A stretch of 64,000 nt of DNA from Ruminococcus sp. (GCF_017549005.1 NZ_JAFYYT010000002.1:62001-126000); one strand, 5' to 3'; shown: positions 25,717 through 34,421, counted from the first letter of the stretch. Translations and numbers: made by a program. The notes: a model not told the origin generated them from the sequence alone.

Positions 25717-28272
25717 TTATTTTTCAGGAAGCTCTTTAATGAGTTTCAGACAGTACTTCTGAATGGCAAGCGCGTCGTTGTTTGTGAGCTTTGTTCCGTT
25801 CTCATAAACGTCGCCGTTGAGAATGCCCTGGTTTGTGATGTGCTTCTCGTCAGTACCTGTGATTCCGTACTTATTCGGGTTTGCGAGGGACTGGAGAATG
25901 ATTACTGCGTCTGCCATGTCAACGCCGCCGTCACAGTTAGCGTCACCCCATTTGGTAACACTATCAGAGGCCTCTCCTCCGTTGGTTGAAGTACTTGTTG
26001 TAGTCTGCTTATCATTTGTTGTAGTACTTGTAGTAGTTGTTGTTGATGTTGTTGTAGTTGTTGAAGTAGTTGTTGTAGTTGTAGTTGTAGTGGTTGTTGT
26101 TGCTGAAGTTGTTGTCGTTGTGGTTCCGGGAGTTGGTGTGACGCTACTCCCGTTCTTTGTGCAGGGCTTTACAACGAACTTTGTGCCGTCAGGCTCTTCG
26201 CCCCATGCGATCTCGCCGTCAACGTACATAGGCATATGCTCGTTGAGAGAATCAGCCTTCTTGAGGTCTGAAGCCTTGTCGAGTCCGCCGAGGTACGACC
26301 AGTCGTTTGAAGTATCCCATGCGCCTGCTGTGGACTTGCCGTCGATAGCGTCGGGGATAGAGATCCTGAACTGAACTTCATCTCTGTGCTCGCTCTGACC
26401 TGTAGGCTGGATAGCTCTTCCGTCGTCGAACTTTATGCTTGCATAGTATGTATTTCCTGTAGGATCGCCCTCATACTTGTGAGGACCGGTAACTGTAGCG
26501 TGGCCCTGTCCGCTCTCATACTGCTGTGACTTGCCCTCTACCTTGATATCGTCAACTGAGAGACCTGCATCAATGACTTCGGATACGTCGAAGAAGTATC
26601 TGTACTCAACGTCCTTTGCAACTCTTGCAGGCCATGCTGTGTGGTTCATAGCCCATGCCTTTATCTCGGTGTATGTCTTGGCCGGAGTTCCGTTGATGAT
26701 AGCGGCAACTTCCCACTCAGCCCACTTAGGAGTCTCGGCAGGAGGGAATGCAGCGTCGATGTTTCCGCCGTAGTCGTCGATCATAGCACAGAGACAAGCT
26801 GTGTAGCCTGCGTTGTAGTCGATAGCGACTTCTGAATACTGATACTGTGAAACATCGTTTACGTACTTGCCCGACTTGTCAGGACCGCCTACGAGAGCGC
26901 CGTAGAGAGTATGAGCATACTCAGTCTGCCAGCCCTCGGAGCCGCCCGACTTCTGACCGAGGTCGTTCCAGTGGTCGTCGTGTATACCGGAAGCTGTTCT
27001 GTGGTGGAATGCGGTAGGCTGATTGTCGCCCATTCCGAGAACGTAGCTCATCTTTAAACCGTTATCGCCGAAGCAGTAGTCCATCTGACCCTTTGCCCAC
27101 TCGTCGTACTTCTTGGAGAGCGAAGCGTCGTCCTTGAATAATGTATCGCTTGCGAGCTTAGCAAGGAAAGCGGTAGTTGTAGCGTGACGTGCGCTGCCCC
27201 AGTTGAAGAGCCATGCGAGACCGTCAGGAGTGTAGTCGACCTTCTTTCCGCCGTAACCCTGCGGGCTCCAGTAATCGAGGTGATGGGAAACGTGTTCCTT
27301 CCACTCAGCGCTGTCTGTGTTGAGAGCATAGAGGAAAGCTGCTGCCTGTGAAGTATCGTCCCAGCAGAGACCCCATGTGTACTTGCGGTCTGTGGACTGG
27401 TTCTCAAGCGGGAAGTCGGGGATATAGTCCTTCTCGATCTTGTCGAGGTAGCTCTTGTCGCCTGTAGCCATGTAGAGCCAGTTTGCTGCATACATACAGT
27501 CGTCTAGCCATGAAGATGAATCATACATTCCGCTCATGCCGCCGATATCCTTGCAGGCTCTTATCTTGTCAGCGCCCTCAAAAAGATCCTTTGCGTGCTT
27601 GAGGTACTGAGCAGCCTTGTCAGGCTGAGTATCCTTGAATATAATGTAGCCCTCTGCGAGACAAGCTGCGGAAAGAGCTGCAACGGAAGCATTCTTTATA
27701 GTATCGTAAGGTCTCTTCCAGTCCTTGTTGTTGAGGTGGTGCTTGCGGAGATATACTTCTGCGCTGCACCAGATGTTATGGTCTGTGGAGCCACCCTTGA
27801 AGTCGCCGATAGTACCGATCATCTCGCCGCCGCCCTTGTCGCAGGCCATAACGTAGTCCATACCCCACTGGATATTGTTGCGGTAAGTCTCGCCGAGACC
27901 TGCCTTGTCAACAGCGTCCTTGTACTGGATATAGCCCCATGCCATAATGGAAGCGGAATAAGCGTTCGTCAGTGTGAACTTGAAGTGGTCGCCTGCGTCG
28001 AACCAGCCGCCGGGAACTACATCTGTCTCGTTTCCGTCCTCGTCGACCATTGAGTCAGCACGCCATGCAACGCTGTTCCATTCAGGGAGCTTGCCCGACT
28101 GCTGCACCTCATAGAAGAACATCGACTTCTGGAGAGCTTCTGCGTAGTTATAGCCCGAAGCTGCCTTTGCAGTCGACACTGTATCCTGCTGAACTGCTGT
28201 GGGGGCGTAGGAAAGTACGCCTAACGACATAGCAAGAGCAGAAGCTGCTGCTGTGATTTTTTTGATTATCAT
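25717..28272 (-). CDS. Cellulosomal GH9 endoglucanase (GH9-CBM3c-dockerin)
   Basis: Secreted enzyme of 851 residues, probably a processive endoglucanase. After a signal peptide ending near AKAASG, the GH9 domain (about 40-500) carries GGWFDAGDHFKFTL (catalytic aspartates), AFHHRTASG and YQYSEVAIDYNAGYT (acid). A CBM3 follows at about 515-690 (AIINGTPAKTYTEIKAWAMN, YFFDVSE), the GH9-CBM3c pairing known to feed single chains to the active site. A Thr/Ser linker with alternating ACA/ACT codons leads to a dockerin (DANCDGGVDMAD, NPNKYG). GAGGGG precedes the ATG. It lies upstream of the other GH9 gene, but a terminator and separate promoter show independent transcription. Confidence 0.95.
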   Translation of the reverse strand: MIIKKITAAASALAMSLGVLSYAPTAVQQDTVSTAKAASGYNYAEALQKSMFFYEVQQSGKLPEWNSVAWRADSMVDEDGNETDVVPGGWFDAGDHFKFTLTNAYSASIMAWGYIQYKDAVDKAGLGETYRNNIQWGMDYVMACDKGGGEMIGTIGDFKGGSTDHNIWCSAEVYLRKHHLNNKDWKRPYDTIKNASVAALSAACLAEGYIIFKDTQPDKAAQYLKHAKDLFEGADKIRACKDIGGMSGMYDSSSWLDDCMYAANWLYMATGDKSYLDKIEKDYIPDFPLENQSTDRKYTWGLCWDDTSQAAAFLYALNTDSAEWKEHVSHHLDYWSPQGYGGKKVDYTPDGLAWLFNWGSARHATTTAFLAKLASDTLFKDDASLSKKYDEWAKGQMDYCFGDNGLKMSYVLGMGDNQPTAFHHRTASGIHDDHWNDLGQKSGGSEGWQTEYAHTLYGALVGGPDKSGKYVNDVSQYQYSEVAIDYNAGYTACLCAMIDDYGGNIDAAFPPAETPKWAEWEVAAIINGTPAKTYTEIKAWAMNHTAWPARVAKDVEYRYFFDVSEVIDAGLSVDDIKVEGKSQQYESGQGHATVTGPHKYEGDPTGNTYYASIKFDDGRAIQPTGQSEHRDEVQFRISIPDAIDGKSTAGAWDTSNDWSYLGGLDKASDLKKADSLNEHMPMYVDGEIAWGEEPDGTKFVVKPCTKNGSSVTPTPGTTTTTTSATTTTTTTTTTTTSTTTTTSTTTTTSTTTNDKQTTTSTSTNGGEASDSVTKWGDANCDGGVDMADAVIILQSLANPNKYGITGTDEKHITNQGILNGDVYENGTKLTNNDALAIQKYCLKLIKELPEK

Positions 28273-28338
28273 TTTTAATACCCCTCTCGTATTAAATATT
28301 TTTTTCGGCGCGGAAGCGCTCCGTACCTACTCACCTTA

Positions 28339-28367
28339 AATATACAATAAAACCGCAGATTTGTCAA
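28339..28367 (-). promoter_or_regulatory. Promoter of the GH9-CBM3 gene
   Basis: TTGACA and TATATT with a 17-base spacer on the minus strand. The leader contains the hairpin CGGAGCGCTTCCGCGCCG. Confidence 0.8.
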
Positions 28368-28730
28368 GCCAAAAAAGACATTTTTCATAAAAAGCCTGAG
28401 CTTTGCACTGCTGCGGCAGGGCGAAGGGGTATATAAAAATATTATTTAAGTTTCAACATGATTTATGATGATATATTATTTAAAGTGCTTATCATTTGTT
28501 GCTGAGAGTGTTGAGAGCCGATTGTGAACACAGTTTATATTTTTAACGTGTAATTTGCACAAAAAACAAGGTTGATAAATAGTTATTGAGAACATTTGTA
28601 GAAACTGTCCGAAAGAATTTATTTTCGCATTTTTTCAGATGTGGAATGTTGAAATAACGGTATACAGGGAATATATTTTTTTCAGAATATAAATGTAATT
28701 ATTAAATATAGTATTAAAAGCTAAAAACTA

Positions 28731-28759
28731 TTGACTGGTAGTAAAAAAAGTGGTATAAT
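28731..28759 (+). promoter_or_regulatory. Promoter of the GT2 gene
   Basis: TTGACT and TATAAT with a 17-base spacer, about 42 bases before the start. Confidence 0.85.
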
Positions 28760-28801
28760 TTAGTCGAAAAGTGAACAGACCACAGGGGAAGGAAGTTCAT
28801 A

Positions 28802-29542
28802 ATGTCAAATAATATAACGGTCTCGATAGTCATTCCTGCACACAATGAAGAAAAGTACGTAGTACGGTGCATTGACAATGCAAAAATTGCTGCTTCAAAG
28901 GTCAGGTGCGGTGTCGAGATTATTGTTGTTTGCAACAGATGTACAGACCATACGGCAGAGCTTGCAGCTGCAAACGGTGCGAGAGTACTGACAGATGAGA
29001 GCAGATGCATAGCTGCTGTGAGGAATAAAGGGATAAAAGCCGCAAGGGGCAGAGTCGTTATCACCATTGACTGCGACAACCGCATGACCGAGGGCACTAT
29101 CCGCGAAGTCCTGGGGAGACTCAACAGCGGAAAGTATATCGGCGGCGGAGCTCCGATAAGGTTTGAACGTTATTCGTTCCCCATATGGGCGAATGACGTA
29201 TTGTGTCGTTTAGGATTTTGGATCACAGGAGCATACTGCGGTATTTTCTGGGCTGAAAAGTCGACATTTGACGCCATAGGCGGATTTGTGGACAAGAAAG
29301 CGGCAGAGGATATCGCTACTGCCATGAGATTACGCCGTTACGGCAAAAAGGAGGGAAAGAAATACGGCTGTCTGAAGAAGAACTGCCTTATCAATTCTAC
29401 AAGGAAGTATGACAAACTTGGTGATTGGTTGTATTTCAGGCTCGCGTTCAGGAATGCGCGCGCACTGATAAAGGCTGCACTCGGAGACAGAGGCGACTAT
29501 GATAAGCTCATAGATGAAATGTTTTACGACTACAATAATTGA
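28802..29542 (+). CDS. Family 2 glycosyltransferase
   Basis: Cytoplasmic GT-A fold transferase, 246 residues. The N-terminus has the nucleotide-sugar motif VSIVIPAHNEEKYV; CNRCTDHTAELAAANGA and ITIDCDNRMTEG (the DXD-type metal site, here DCDN) follow, with EDIATAMRLRRYGKK as the ED acceptor-side motif. No membrane segments are evident. The acceptor is not predictable. AGGGGAAGG lies upstream of the ATG. It has its own promoter and is not obviously linked to its neighbours. Confidence 0.85.
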   Translation: MSNNITVSIVIPAHNEEKYVVRCIDNAKIAASKVRCGVEIIVVCNRCTDHTAELAAANGARVLTDESRCIAAVRNKGIKAARGRVVITIDCDNRMTEGTIREVLGRLNSGKYIGGGAPIRFERYSFPIWANDVLCRLGFWITGAYCGIFWAEKSTFDAIGGFVDKKAAEDIATAMRLRRYGKKEGKKYGCLKKNCLINSTRKYDKLGDWLYFRLAFRNARALIKAALGDRGDYDKLIDEMFYDYNN

Positions 29543-29693
29543 GAAAAGGAAAGAATGATTCTGATAGATAGGTTCAGAGTTGAATCCGAACGTTCAGTTC
29601 AGAAATAATATTGATATAACATAACCGCATAAGTAAGATCAAATATTTTCAGCTCTCCACTGTCAACATTACATTATAGTATGGAGTGATGAT

Positions 29694-30146
29694 GTGAAAC
29701 TTGCAGAAGCACTACAAGAAAGAGCAGACCTAAACAAAAGCATAGAACAGCTCAGGAGCAGACTCGCCAACAATGTTATAGTACAGGAAAACGAGAAGCC
29801 TGCGGAGGATCCGCAGACCCTGATAAAAGAGCTCGACTCGGCTGTTTCACGGCTCGAGGAGCTTATGAAGCGTATCAATCAGACAAATTGTATGACTATT
29901 TCCGAAGGAAAAAGCATTACAGAGCTTATTGCCGCGAGGGATGCCCTCAAGGTAAAGATCGCTGTATATAAAGATATCGTTTCCAATGCCAGTCAGACGG
30001 CTCGGCGCGCGAGAATGAGCGAGATCAGGATACTCAGCGCCGTGGACGTCAGGAAGCTCCAGAAAAAGATCGACGATATGTCGAAGGAGTTTCGTGTAAC
30101 CGACAATAAAATACAGGCACTCAACTGGTCCACCGAGCTTATGTGA
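29694..30146 (+). CDS. DIP1984 family (septicolysin-like) coiled-coil protein
   Basis: A 150-residue all-helical protein that matches the DIP1984 family in its opening (MKLAEALQERADLNKSIEQL), the central INQTNC block and the end VRKLQKKIDDMSKEFRVTDNKIQALNWSTEL. It starts at GTG with GGAG seven bases upstream. Function is not established. Immediately after the stop, and overlapping it, begins a sequence that folds like a tRNA with D- and T-loops but no anticodon arm, which suggests the protein may work with an RNA. Confidence 0.85.
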   Translation: MKLAEALQERADLNKSIEQLRSRLANNVIVQENEKPAEDPQTLIKELDSAVSRLEELMKRINQTNCMTISEGKSITELIAARDALKVKIAVYKDIVSNASQTARRARMSEIRILSAVDVRKLQKKIDDMSKEFRVTDNKIQALNWSTELM

Positions 30147-30265
30147 GCTCATAATGGTGTAGTCATGGCAGGGCGAATGCAAAAAAAGTCTTTCCGCAAG
30201 GAAAGCATTTCGCTGGGAATGCCGGGAGCGGCAGAGGAGTTCAAATCTCTATGATCGTTATGCTC
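30145..30265 (+). ncRNA. Candidate tRNA-like / Y-RNA-like small RNA
   Basis: The sequence folds as a tRNA mimic. A 9-bp acceptor-like stem pairs 30150-30158 with 30254-30262 and is extended by GAG/CTC (30145-30147 with 30263-30265). A D-arm follows: TA then GTC-ATGGCAG-GGC with the loop GG (30160-30174). The anticodon arm is replaced by a long hairpin containing ATGC/GCAT, an A-rich bulge and CTTTCC-GCAA-GGAAAG (30175-30213). A variable-arm-like GCCG-GGAG-CGGC (30221-30232) precedes a T-arm with loop TTCAAAT (30236-30250). There is no anticodon and no CCA. The fold was made by eye. Confidence 0.5.
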
Positions 30266-30365
30266 GGACACCGCACAAAAGCATCGTTATCGCTTACAGT
30301 TCTAACCGCGCATTGACTGAAATGACGAGGGCGTGGATCGAGGGAGAAAAAGGAAAAGAAGCTGT

Positions 30366-30397
30366 AATGATCTGCAGCGTGATCATTTTTATTTTTT
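30366..30397 (+). terminator. Intrinsic terminator ahead of the scaffoldin gene
   Basis: Stem AATGATC/GATCATT with an 8-base loop, then a long T-rich run. It ends the DIP1984/RNA transcript only about 20 bases before the next start codon and directly abuts that gene's ribosome binding site, so it may also act as an attenuator. Confidence 0.75.
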
Positions 30398-30415
30398 ATT
30401 TTTTCGGAGGTATTT

Positions 30416-32098
30416 ATGAAAGCCACTAAAATTGCAGCTGTTTGTCTGTCTGCACTGATGTTATTCGGGAACCTTGCTTCGGTAGGGACATATGACGTCA
30501 GAGCAGCAGAAGAAGAAACAACAGCAGATTTTATCGAGATCACTGAAGGCACAAGAATTGCTGATAATAAAATAGTTTACGGTGACGTTACCTATGAGAT
30601 AGTCGGCGGAAACCACCTTGAGGTATTGACAGGAAAAACAGCTCAGGGATTTGTTTATATCCCGCTGTTTATTTCTGGACTTCCCGTAACAGCTATAAAA
30701 CCGAGCGCTTTCAAGAGCTCTGCTATAACAAGTGTTAAAATTGAAAGAAATGTAACATTCATAGGTGAATATGCCTTCAGAAACTGTAAGGATCTGAAGG
30801 AGATCCAGATAGAAAATCCCGATTGTGTTATCGAAGGCGGCAGGGATACAATATGCAACGTTAAGCTCGGTCCCGAATATAACGGTGTTATAAGCGGATA
30901 CGAGGGCTCAACTGCAGAGAAGCTTGCTGTCGGCGATCCTTCAAAACCATATTGTGAATTCCATAGTCTCGGTCTGCCTTTTGAGGTAGATGAGAAGGAT
31001 ATACCCAAAAAGCCCGTTGTTACAACGACAGCAGCTCCTACAACAACAACTACTACCACCACCACCACAACAACTACCACTTCAACAAAGGCTGCTGCAA
31101 CAACAACTTCTACAAAGGCGACCACTAAAACAACTAAGGCAACTACGACTACAAAAGCAGCAGTTCAGACAACCAGGACGACTGCTAAAGCTGCCACAAC
31201 TTCTTCATCGTCTGCAGCCACAACTACAAAGGCTGCAACGACAGCCACCACCACCACAACATCAGCCGCTGTGACTATGTTCGGCGGAACAGGCAAGAAC
31301 ATGAGCAGGATCACTGTTCAGGCGCAGGAGGTCACAACTACTACCGTATCGTATCCCAGCGCTGTACAGGGCAAGCCTGTTTTCCACCTCAGCAGCACAG
31401 AGGTATGCCTTGATGACGCTCGTTCCAAGAACGTACACGTCGAGCTTATGGTAGACGGTGCAAACGGTCTTTACTGCAATACCCTCGTTTATCTCTACTT
31501 CGACAGCAGAATGAAGGTTGGCGAGGCTTACTGCGGTCCTGCTATCCAGAAGCTTGCAAACGGTCAGGCTACCGGCGATACAGGCGACTTCCTCGTACTT
31601 GTAACCGCAGGTCGTGATAACGACGGTAAGGACGGCGTAATGTGGGAGATCGAATTTACGCTTCCAAAGGACTGTCAGGTAGGCGATGAGTTCAAGTATG
31701 AGATAGGACCTACAAAGTACGGCGAAATGCCGCTCTTCACCAATATCCTTTATGATGAAAAGGGCGACGCAATGACAGAGCACATCTTTACAAAGGGTGT
31801 TGCAAGCGGTACTATAAAGGTAATTGACAATCCGCCATATGCACTTGGCGACGTTAACAATGACAAGTTCATCGACGCAGCTGACGCTTCAAGGATACTT
31901 GCCGAGTATGCAGCACGTTCAAGCGGAAACAACCGTATATTCAACAATTTCCAGCAGCAGATAGCAGCTGACGTAAATGTCAACGGTATAATTGACGCAG
32001 TTGACGCTTCACTTGTTCTCAGCTACTATGCATATGCTTCCGGAAGTGAGGGAGTAGGTTCGCTTACGGAATATTTAGCCGAAAGAATGCGAAGATAG
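30416..32098 (+). CDS. Scaffoldin-like adaptor: LRR - Thr linker - cohesin - dockerin
   Basis: Secreted protein of 560 residues. After a signal peptide (MKATKIAAVCLSALMLFGNL...) come BspA-type leucine-rich repeats (about 45-165: ITSVKIERNVTFIGEYAFRN), a long Thr/Ala linker (about 205-300), a cohesin-like beta-sandwich (about 320-475: KPVFHLSSTEVCLDD, LYCNTLVYLYFDSRM, KDGVMWEIEFTLP, GTIKVID), and a dockerin (about 480-545: DVNNDKFIDAADASRIL, DVNVNGIIDAVDASLVL). This dockerin lacks the NPNKYG insertion of the enzyme dockerins, so the protein probably binds an enzyme through its cohesin and docks onto a different scaffoldin, as adaptor scaffoldins do. CGGAGG precedes the ATG. Confidence 0.82.
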   Translation: MKATKIAAVCLSALMLFGNLASVGTYDVRAAEEETTADFIEITEGTRIADNKIVYGDVTYEIVGGNHLEVLTGKTAQGFVYIPLFISGLPVTAIKPSAFKSSAITSVKIERNVTFIGEYAFRNCKDLKEIQIENPDCVIEGGRDTICNVKLGPEYNGVISGYEGSTAEKLAVGDPSKPYCEFHSLGLPFEVDEKDIPKKPVVTTTAAPTTTTTTTTTTTTTTSTKAAATTTSTKATTKTTKATTTTKAAVQTTRTTAKAATTSSSSAATTTKAATTATTTTTSAAVTMFGGTGKNMSRITVQAQEVTTTTVSYPSAVQGKPVFHLSSTEVCLDDARSKNVHVELMVDGANGLYCNTLVYLYFDSRMKVGEAYCGPAIQKLANGQATGDTGDFLVLVTAGRDNDGKDGVMWEIEFTLPKDCQVGDEFKYEIGPTKYGEMPLFTNILYDEKGDAMTEHIFTKGVASGTIKVIDNPPYALGDVNNDKFIDAADASRILAEYAARSSGNNRIFNNFQQQIAADVNVNGIIDAVDASLVLSYYAYASGSEGVGSLTEYLAERMRR

Positions 32099-32128
32099 AA
32101 AAACTCCCACGGAAACATACCTTGATAC

Positions 32129-32211
32129 TTATATAGGAACTTATACTTTATATCGGGGAAGAACCTTTCTGAGGAAAGGTTCTTCCCCGAACTCTTTTCC
32201 AAAAGGATTTT
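32129..32211 (+). repeat. Intergenic hairpin repeat, copy 1 (with terminator function)
   Basis: Contains a perfect 17-bp stem with tetraloop TGAG (32153-32190) that probably terminates the scaffoldin transcript. The whole stretch of about 80 bases is matched closely by the reverse complement of 33181-33262. Confidence 0.75.
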
Positions 32212-32251
32212 CATCAATATAAGGTATAAAACTCCTGTATAAATAACAGTG

Positions 32252-32908
32252 TCAGTTTTTGTGGGAGTTTGTTTTACAGCAGCAGGCGCAGCGTACAGAG
32301 GCTGCTCCTGCCTTTTTTATTGCAGCAGTTATCTCACGGAGAGTGCTGCCTGTTGTGCAAATATCATCAACTAAAAGTACACGTTTGCCCCTGAGGTCAT
32401 CGGAAGCTGCAAATGCGCTGCGAAGATTTACGGCTCTTCCGACTTTGCCGAGACCTTTCTGAGTATGGGTGTGCCGCGTCTTTGTGACCGACTTGTTATC
32501 TGTCGGGATATTGAGTATCCGACCGAGTTCTTTTGCAATGATCGCCGACTGGTTGAAGCCACGTCGTCTGACGTCCCTGCGGTGCATAGGTGCAGGAACT
32601 ATAACATCTATATCCTTGACGATACCCTCGGCGTTCAGCCTGTCCGCAAGTTCGCCTCCGAGGGCGTAGCCGGCGTTTCCGCAGATGCCGTCCTTGAGCA
32701 GGAAGACTGCAGACTTTACCTTGTCGTCGTAGACAAAGGCAGCCGTGAAGCTCTCAGCGCCCTCGATACTGAAGCTGTCCTCATACCGCGTGAGCTTTTT
32801 CGCACATTCGCCGCAGAAGCGTTCCATAGCGCCGATATATCCGCCGCATACAGGACATCGCGTCGGGAAGAACAAGTGAAGCAGCTTCCTTTTTAATAAG
32901 TATGTCAT
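32252..32908 (-). CDS. ComF family phosphoribosyltransferase-like protein
   Basis: Competence-associated protein of 218 residues. The N-terminal zinc-ribbon has two cysteine pairs (CPVCGG and CGEC), and the C-terminal phosphoribosyltransferase domain carries VIVPAPMHRRDVRRRGFNQS and the PRPP loop VLLVDDICTTGST. ComF helps bring transforming single-stranded DNA into recombination in competent Gram-positives; many hosts without known competence keep it. AAAGGCGG precedes the ATG. Copies of an intergenic repeat lie on both sides. Confidence 0.92.
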   Translation of the reverse strand: MTYLLKRKLLHLFFPTRCPVCGGYIGAMERFCGECAKKLTRYEDSFSIEGAESFTAAFVYDDKVKSAVFLLKDGICGNAGYALGGELADRLNAEGIVKDIDVIVPAPMHRRDVRRRGFNQSAIIAKELGRILNIPTDNKSVTKTRHTHTQKGLGKVGRAVNLRSAFAASDDLRGKRVLLVDDICTTGSTLREITAAIKKAGAASVRCACCCKTNSHKN

Positions 32909-33288
32909 ATTCCACCGCCTTTTATATTAAAAGCTCCGTATAACTGTGATACTCGTATGGCAGTTTTGTGCCTTATATTGAGGGAAACCCTTTTGAAAAA
33001 AGGTTCCTCTGACGGAGGCGAGTCCCCTCTGTCACTGCGTGACATCTCCCCACACTGTGGGGAGTCACCCTCAAACTCCCTTCCTAAAACTTCCAGCTTA
33101 AATTTTCCTAAACGCCCACTGTAAGATGTACAGAACGTGTTATTTTTTCAGTGGGCGTCCTGTTTAGGAAAATTTGGGTTAAAAGTCTTTGGAAAGGGGT
33201 TCGGGGAAGAACCTTTCCTCAGAAATGTTTTCCCCGATATAAAGTATAAATTGCTATATAAATACCACGGTTATATGGAGCTTTTAAT
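32909..33288. other. Repeat-rich intergenic region between rlm-type gene and comF
   Basis: No gene. It holds a palindromic block around CTCCCCACACTGTGGGGAG (33045-33065), an imperfect long inverted repeat (33100-33121 with 33149-33175, arms AATTTTCCTAAACGCCCACTG), a degenerate repeat copy near 32960-33010 and copy 2 of the hairpin repeat (33181-33262). Any transcript of the region would be highly folded. Confidence 0.65.
33181..33262 (-). repeat. Intergenic hairpin repeat, copy 2 (inverted)
   Basis: Reverse complement matches 32129-32211 over about 80 bases, including TTATACTTTATATCGGGGAA, the TTTCTGAGGAAAGGTTCTTCC core and a TTTCCAAA tail. One stem arm has decayed (AACATTTC against AACCTTTC). 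Confidence 0.75.
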
Positions 33289-34404
33289 TTAAAAATACAT
33301 ATAAAGCTGACATTTTATCATGCCGTTATAGAGCTTTCTGCGTTTATGCGCCTCTGCGCCGAAGAACTTCTCGAACTCCTCATGAGGGGAGATGATATAG
33401 CTCTGTCTGCTGCCGCCCTTGCCGAGAACTTTGCCCATTTTACGGTAGATATCCTCAGCCTCCCTGAGCTCGAGAAGTCTCTCGCCATAGGGGGGATTGC
33501 AAATGACGATAGAATCTGCGGGCTGAACGAACTTTGTAATATCAGCCTGTTCGATAGTAAGACGGGACTTAATACCTGCCTTATGCGCGTTATCAAGAGT
33601 GAGAGCAACTGCGGCGTCGTCTATATCGGCGCCAATACCGTGAAATTCTGCGGACTTGTCCACATTGTCGATAGCTCTTTTGCGCTCCTCGCGCCATACC
33701 TTGTCGCTGAGGCTGCTCCATTTTTCAGCTGCAAATCTTCTGTTTATGCCGGGAGCTATCCTCAGAGCCTTGAGAGCAGCTTCGATAAGAAGAGTGCCGC
33801 TTCCGCAGAACGGGTCGCAGACTATTGAATCAGGACGTACACGGGCAAGGTCTATTATTCCTGCCGCAAGAGTTTCCTTTATAGGCGCTGCGTTGGAGTT
33901 TTTTCTGTAGCCGCGCTTGTGGAGGCCTACTCCGCTTGTATCGAGGTAAAGTGAAACAACGTCCTTGAATATGCTGAACTTTATCTGCACCGTAGGACCT
34001 GATTCGTCGAACCACTCTATACCGTACTTTGATTTCAGGCGTTCCACGGCAGCCTTTTTGACTATGGACTGACAGTCGGGAACGCTGTGAAGAGCGGAAT
34101 TGAGGGAATTGCCCTTGACGGGAAATGCGTCGTTTGGACCGATGTACCTTTCAAGTTCCACAGCTCTTACTCCCTGGAAAAGCTCCTCGAAGGTAGTCGC
34201 CCTGAACTCGATGAGCTCGATAAGGACTCTTTCCGCAGTGGAGAGGCATATATTGGCACGGGCGAGGATATTCTCGTCGCCCGTGAAGCTTATTTTTCCG
34301 TCGCTGACCTTCAGGTCGGTTCCGCCGATTTTTTGTATTTCGTATTTAAGCACGCTTTCCAGACCGAAATGGCATGGACAGCATAATCTGATGTTATTGC
34401 TCAA
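33289..34404 (-). CDS. THUMP-domain class I SAM-dependent RNA methyltransferase
   Basis: RlmL/YpsC-type rRNA methyltransferase of 371 residues. An N-terminal ferredoxin-like/THUMP region (1-155) is followed by a Rossmann methyltransferase domain with VGLHKRGYR, SAM-binding DPFCGSGTLLIEAAL and catalytic NPPYGERL (N2-guanine type NPPY). It begins at TTG with AAAGGTGA upstream. The homologous E. coli RlmL N-domain methylates 23S rRNA G2445; that target is an inference here. It follows the PBP gene by 17 bases and is probably cotranscribed with it. Confidence 0.9.
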   Translation of the reverse strand: MSNNIRLCCPCHFGLESVLKYEIQKIGGTDLKVSDGKISFTGDENILARANICLSTAERVLIELIEFRATTFEELFQGVRAVELERYIGPNDAFPVKGNSLNSALHSVPDCQSIVKKAAVERLKSKYGIEWFDESGPTVQIKFSIFKDVVSLYLDTSGVGLHKRGYRKNSNAAPIKETLAAGIIDLARVRPDSIVCDPFCGSGTLLIEAALKALRIAPGINRRFAAEKWSSLSDKVWREERKRAIDNVDKSAEFHGIGADIDDAAVALTLDNAHKAGIKSRLTIEQADITKFVQPADSIVICNPPYGERLLELREAEDIYRKMGKVLGKGGSRQSYIISPHEEFEKFFGAEAHKRRKLYNGMIKCQLYMYF

Positions 34405-34421
34405 AGTATCACCTTTTTATA

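Larger units (their letters stand above)
28273..28801. other. AT-rich divergent intergenic region
   Basis: This 530-base gap between two divergent genes holds the promoter and short GC-rich hairpin leader of the GH9-CBM3 gene and the promoter of the GT2 gene. The middle (about 28400-28720) is strongly AT-rich and shows no open frame, repeat or clear operator. Confidence 0.6.

Noticed and set aside
30241..30552. Minus-strand frame over the region between the DIP1984 and scaffoldin genes
   Set aside because: Low-complexity translation that overlaps a terminator and the scaffoldin signal peptide; no start signal.
30655..31274. Frames over the scaffoldin linker rich in Val, Gln or Leu
   Set aside because: They are shadows of the repetitive Thr linker in other frames, without ribosome binding sites.
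32960..33262. CRISPR-like array in the repeat-rich region
   Set aside because: The repeats are inverted, of unequal length and spacing, and no cas gene is present.
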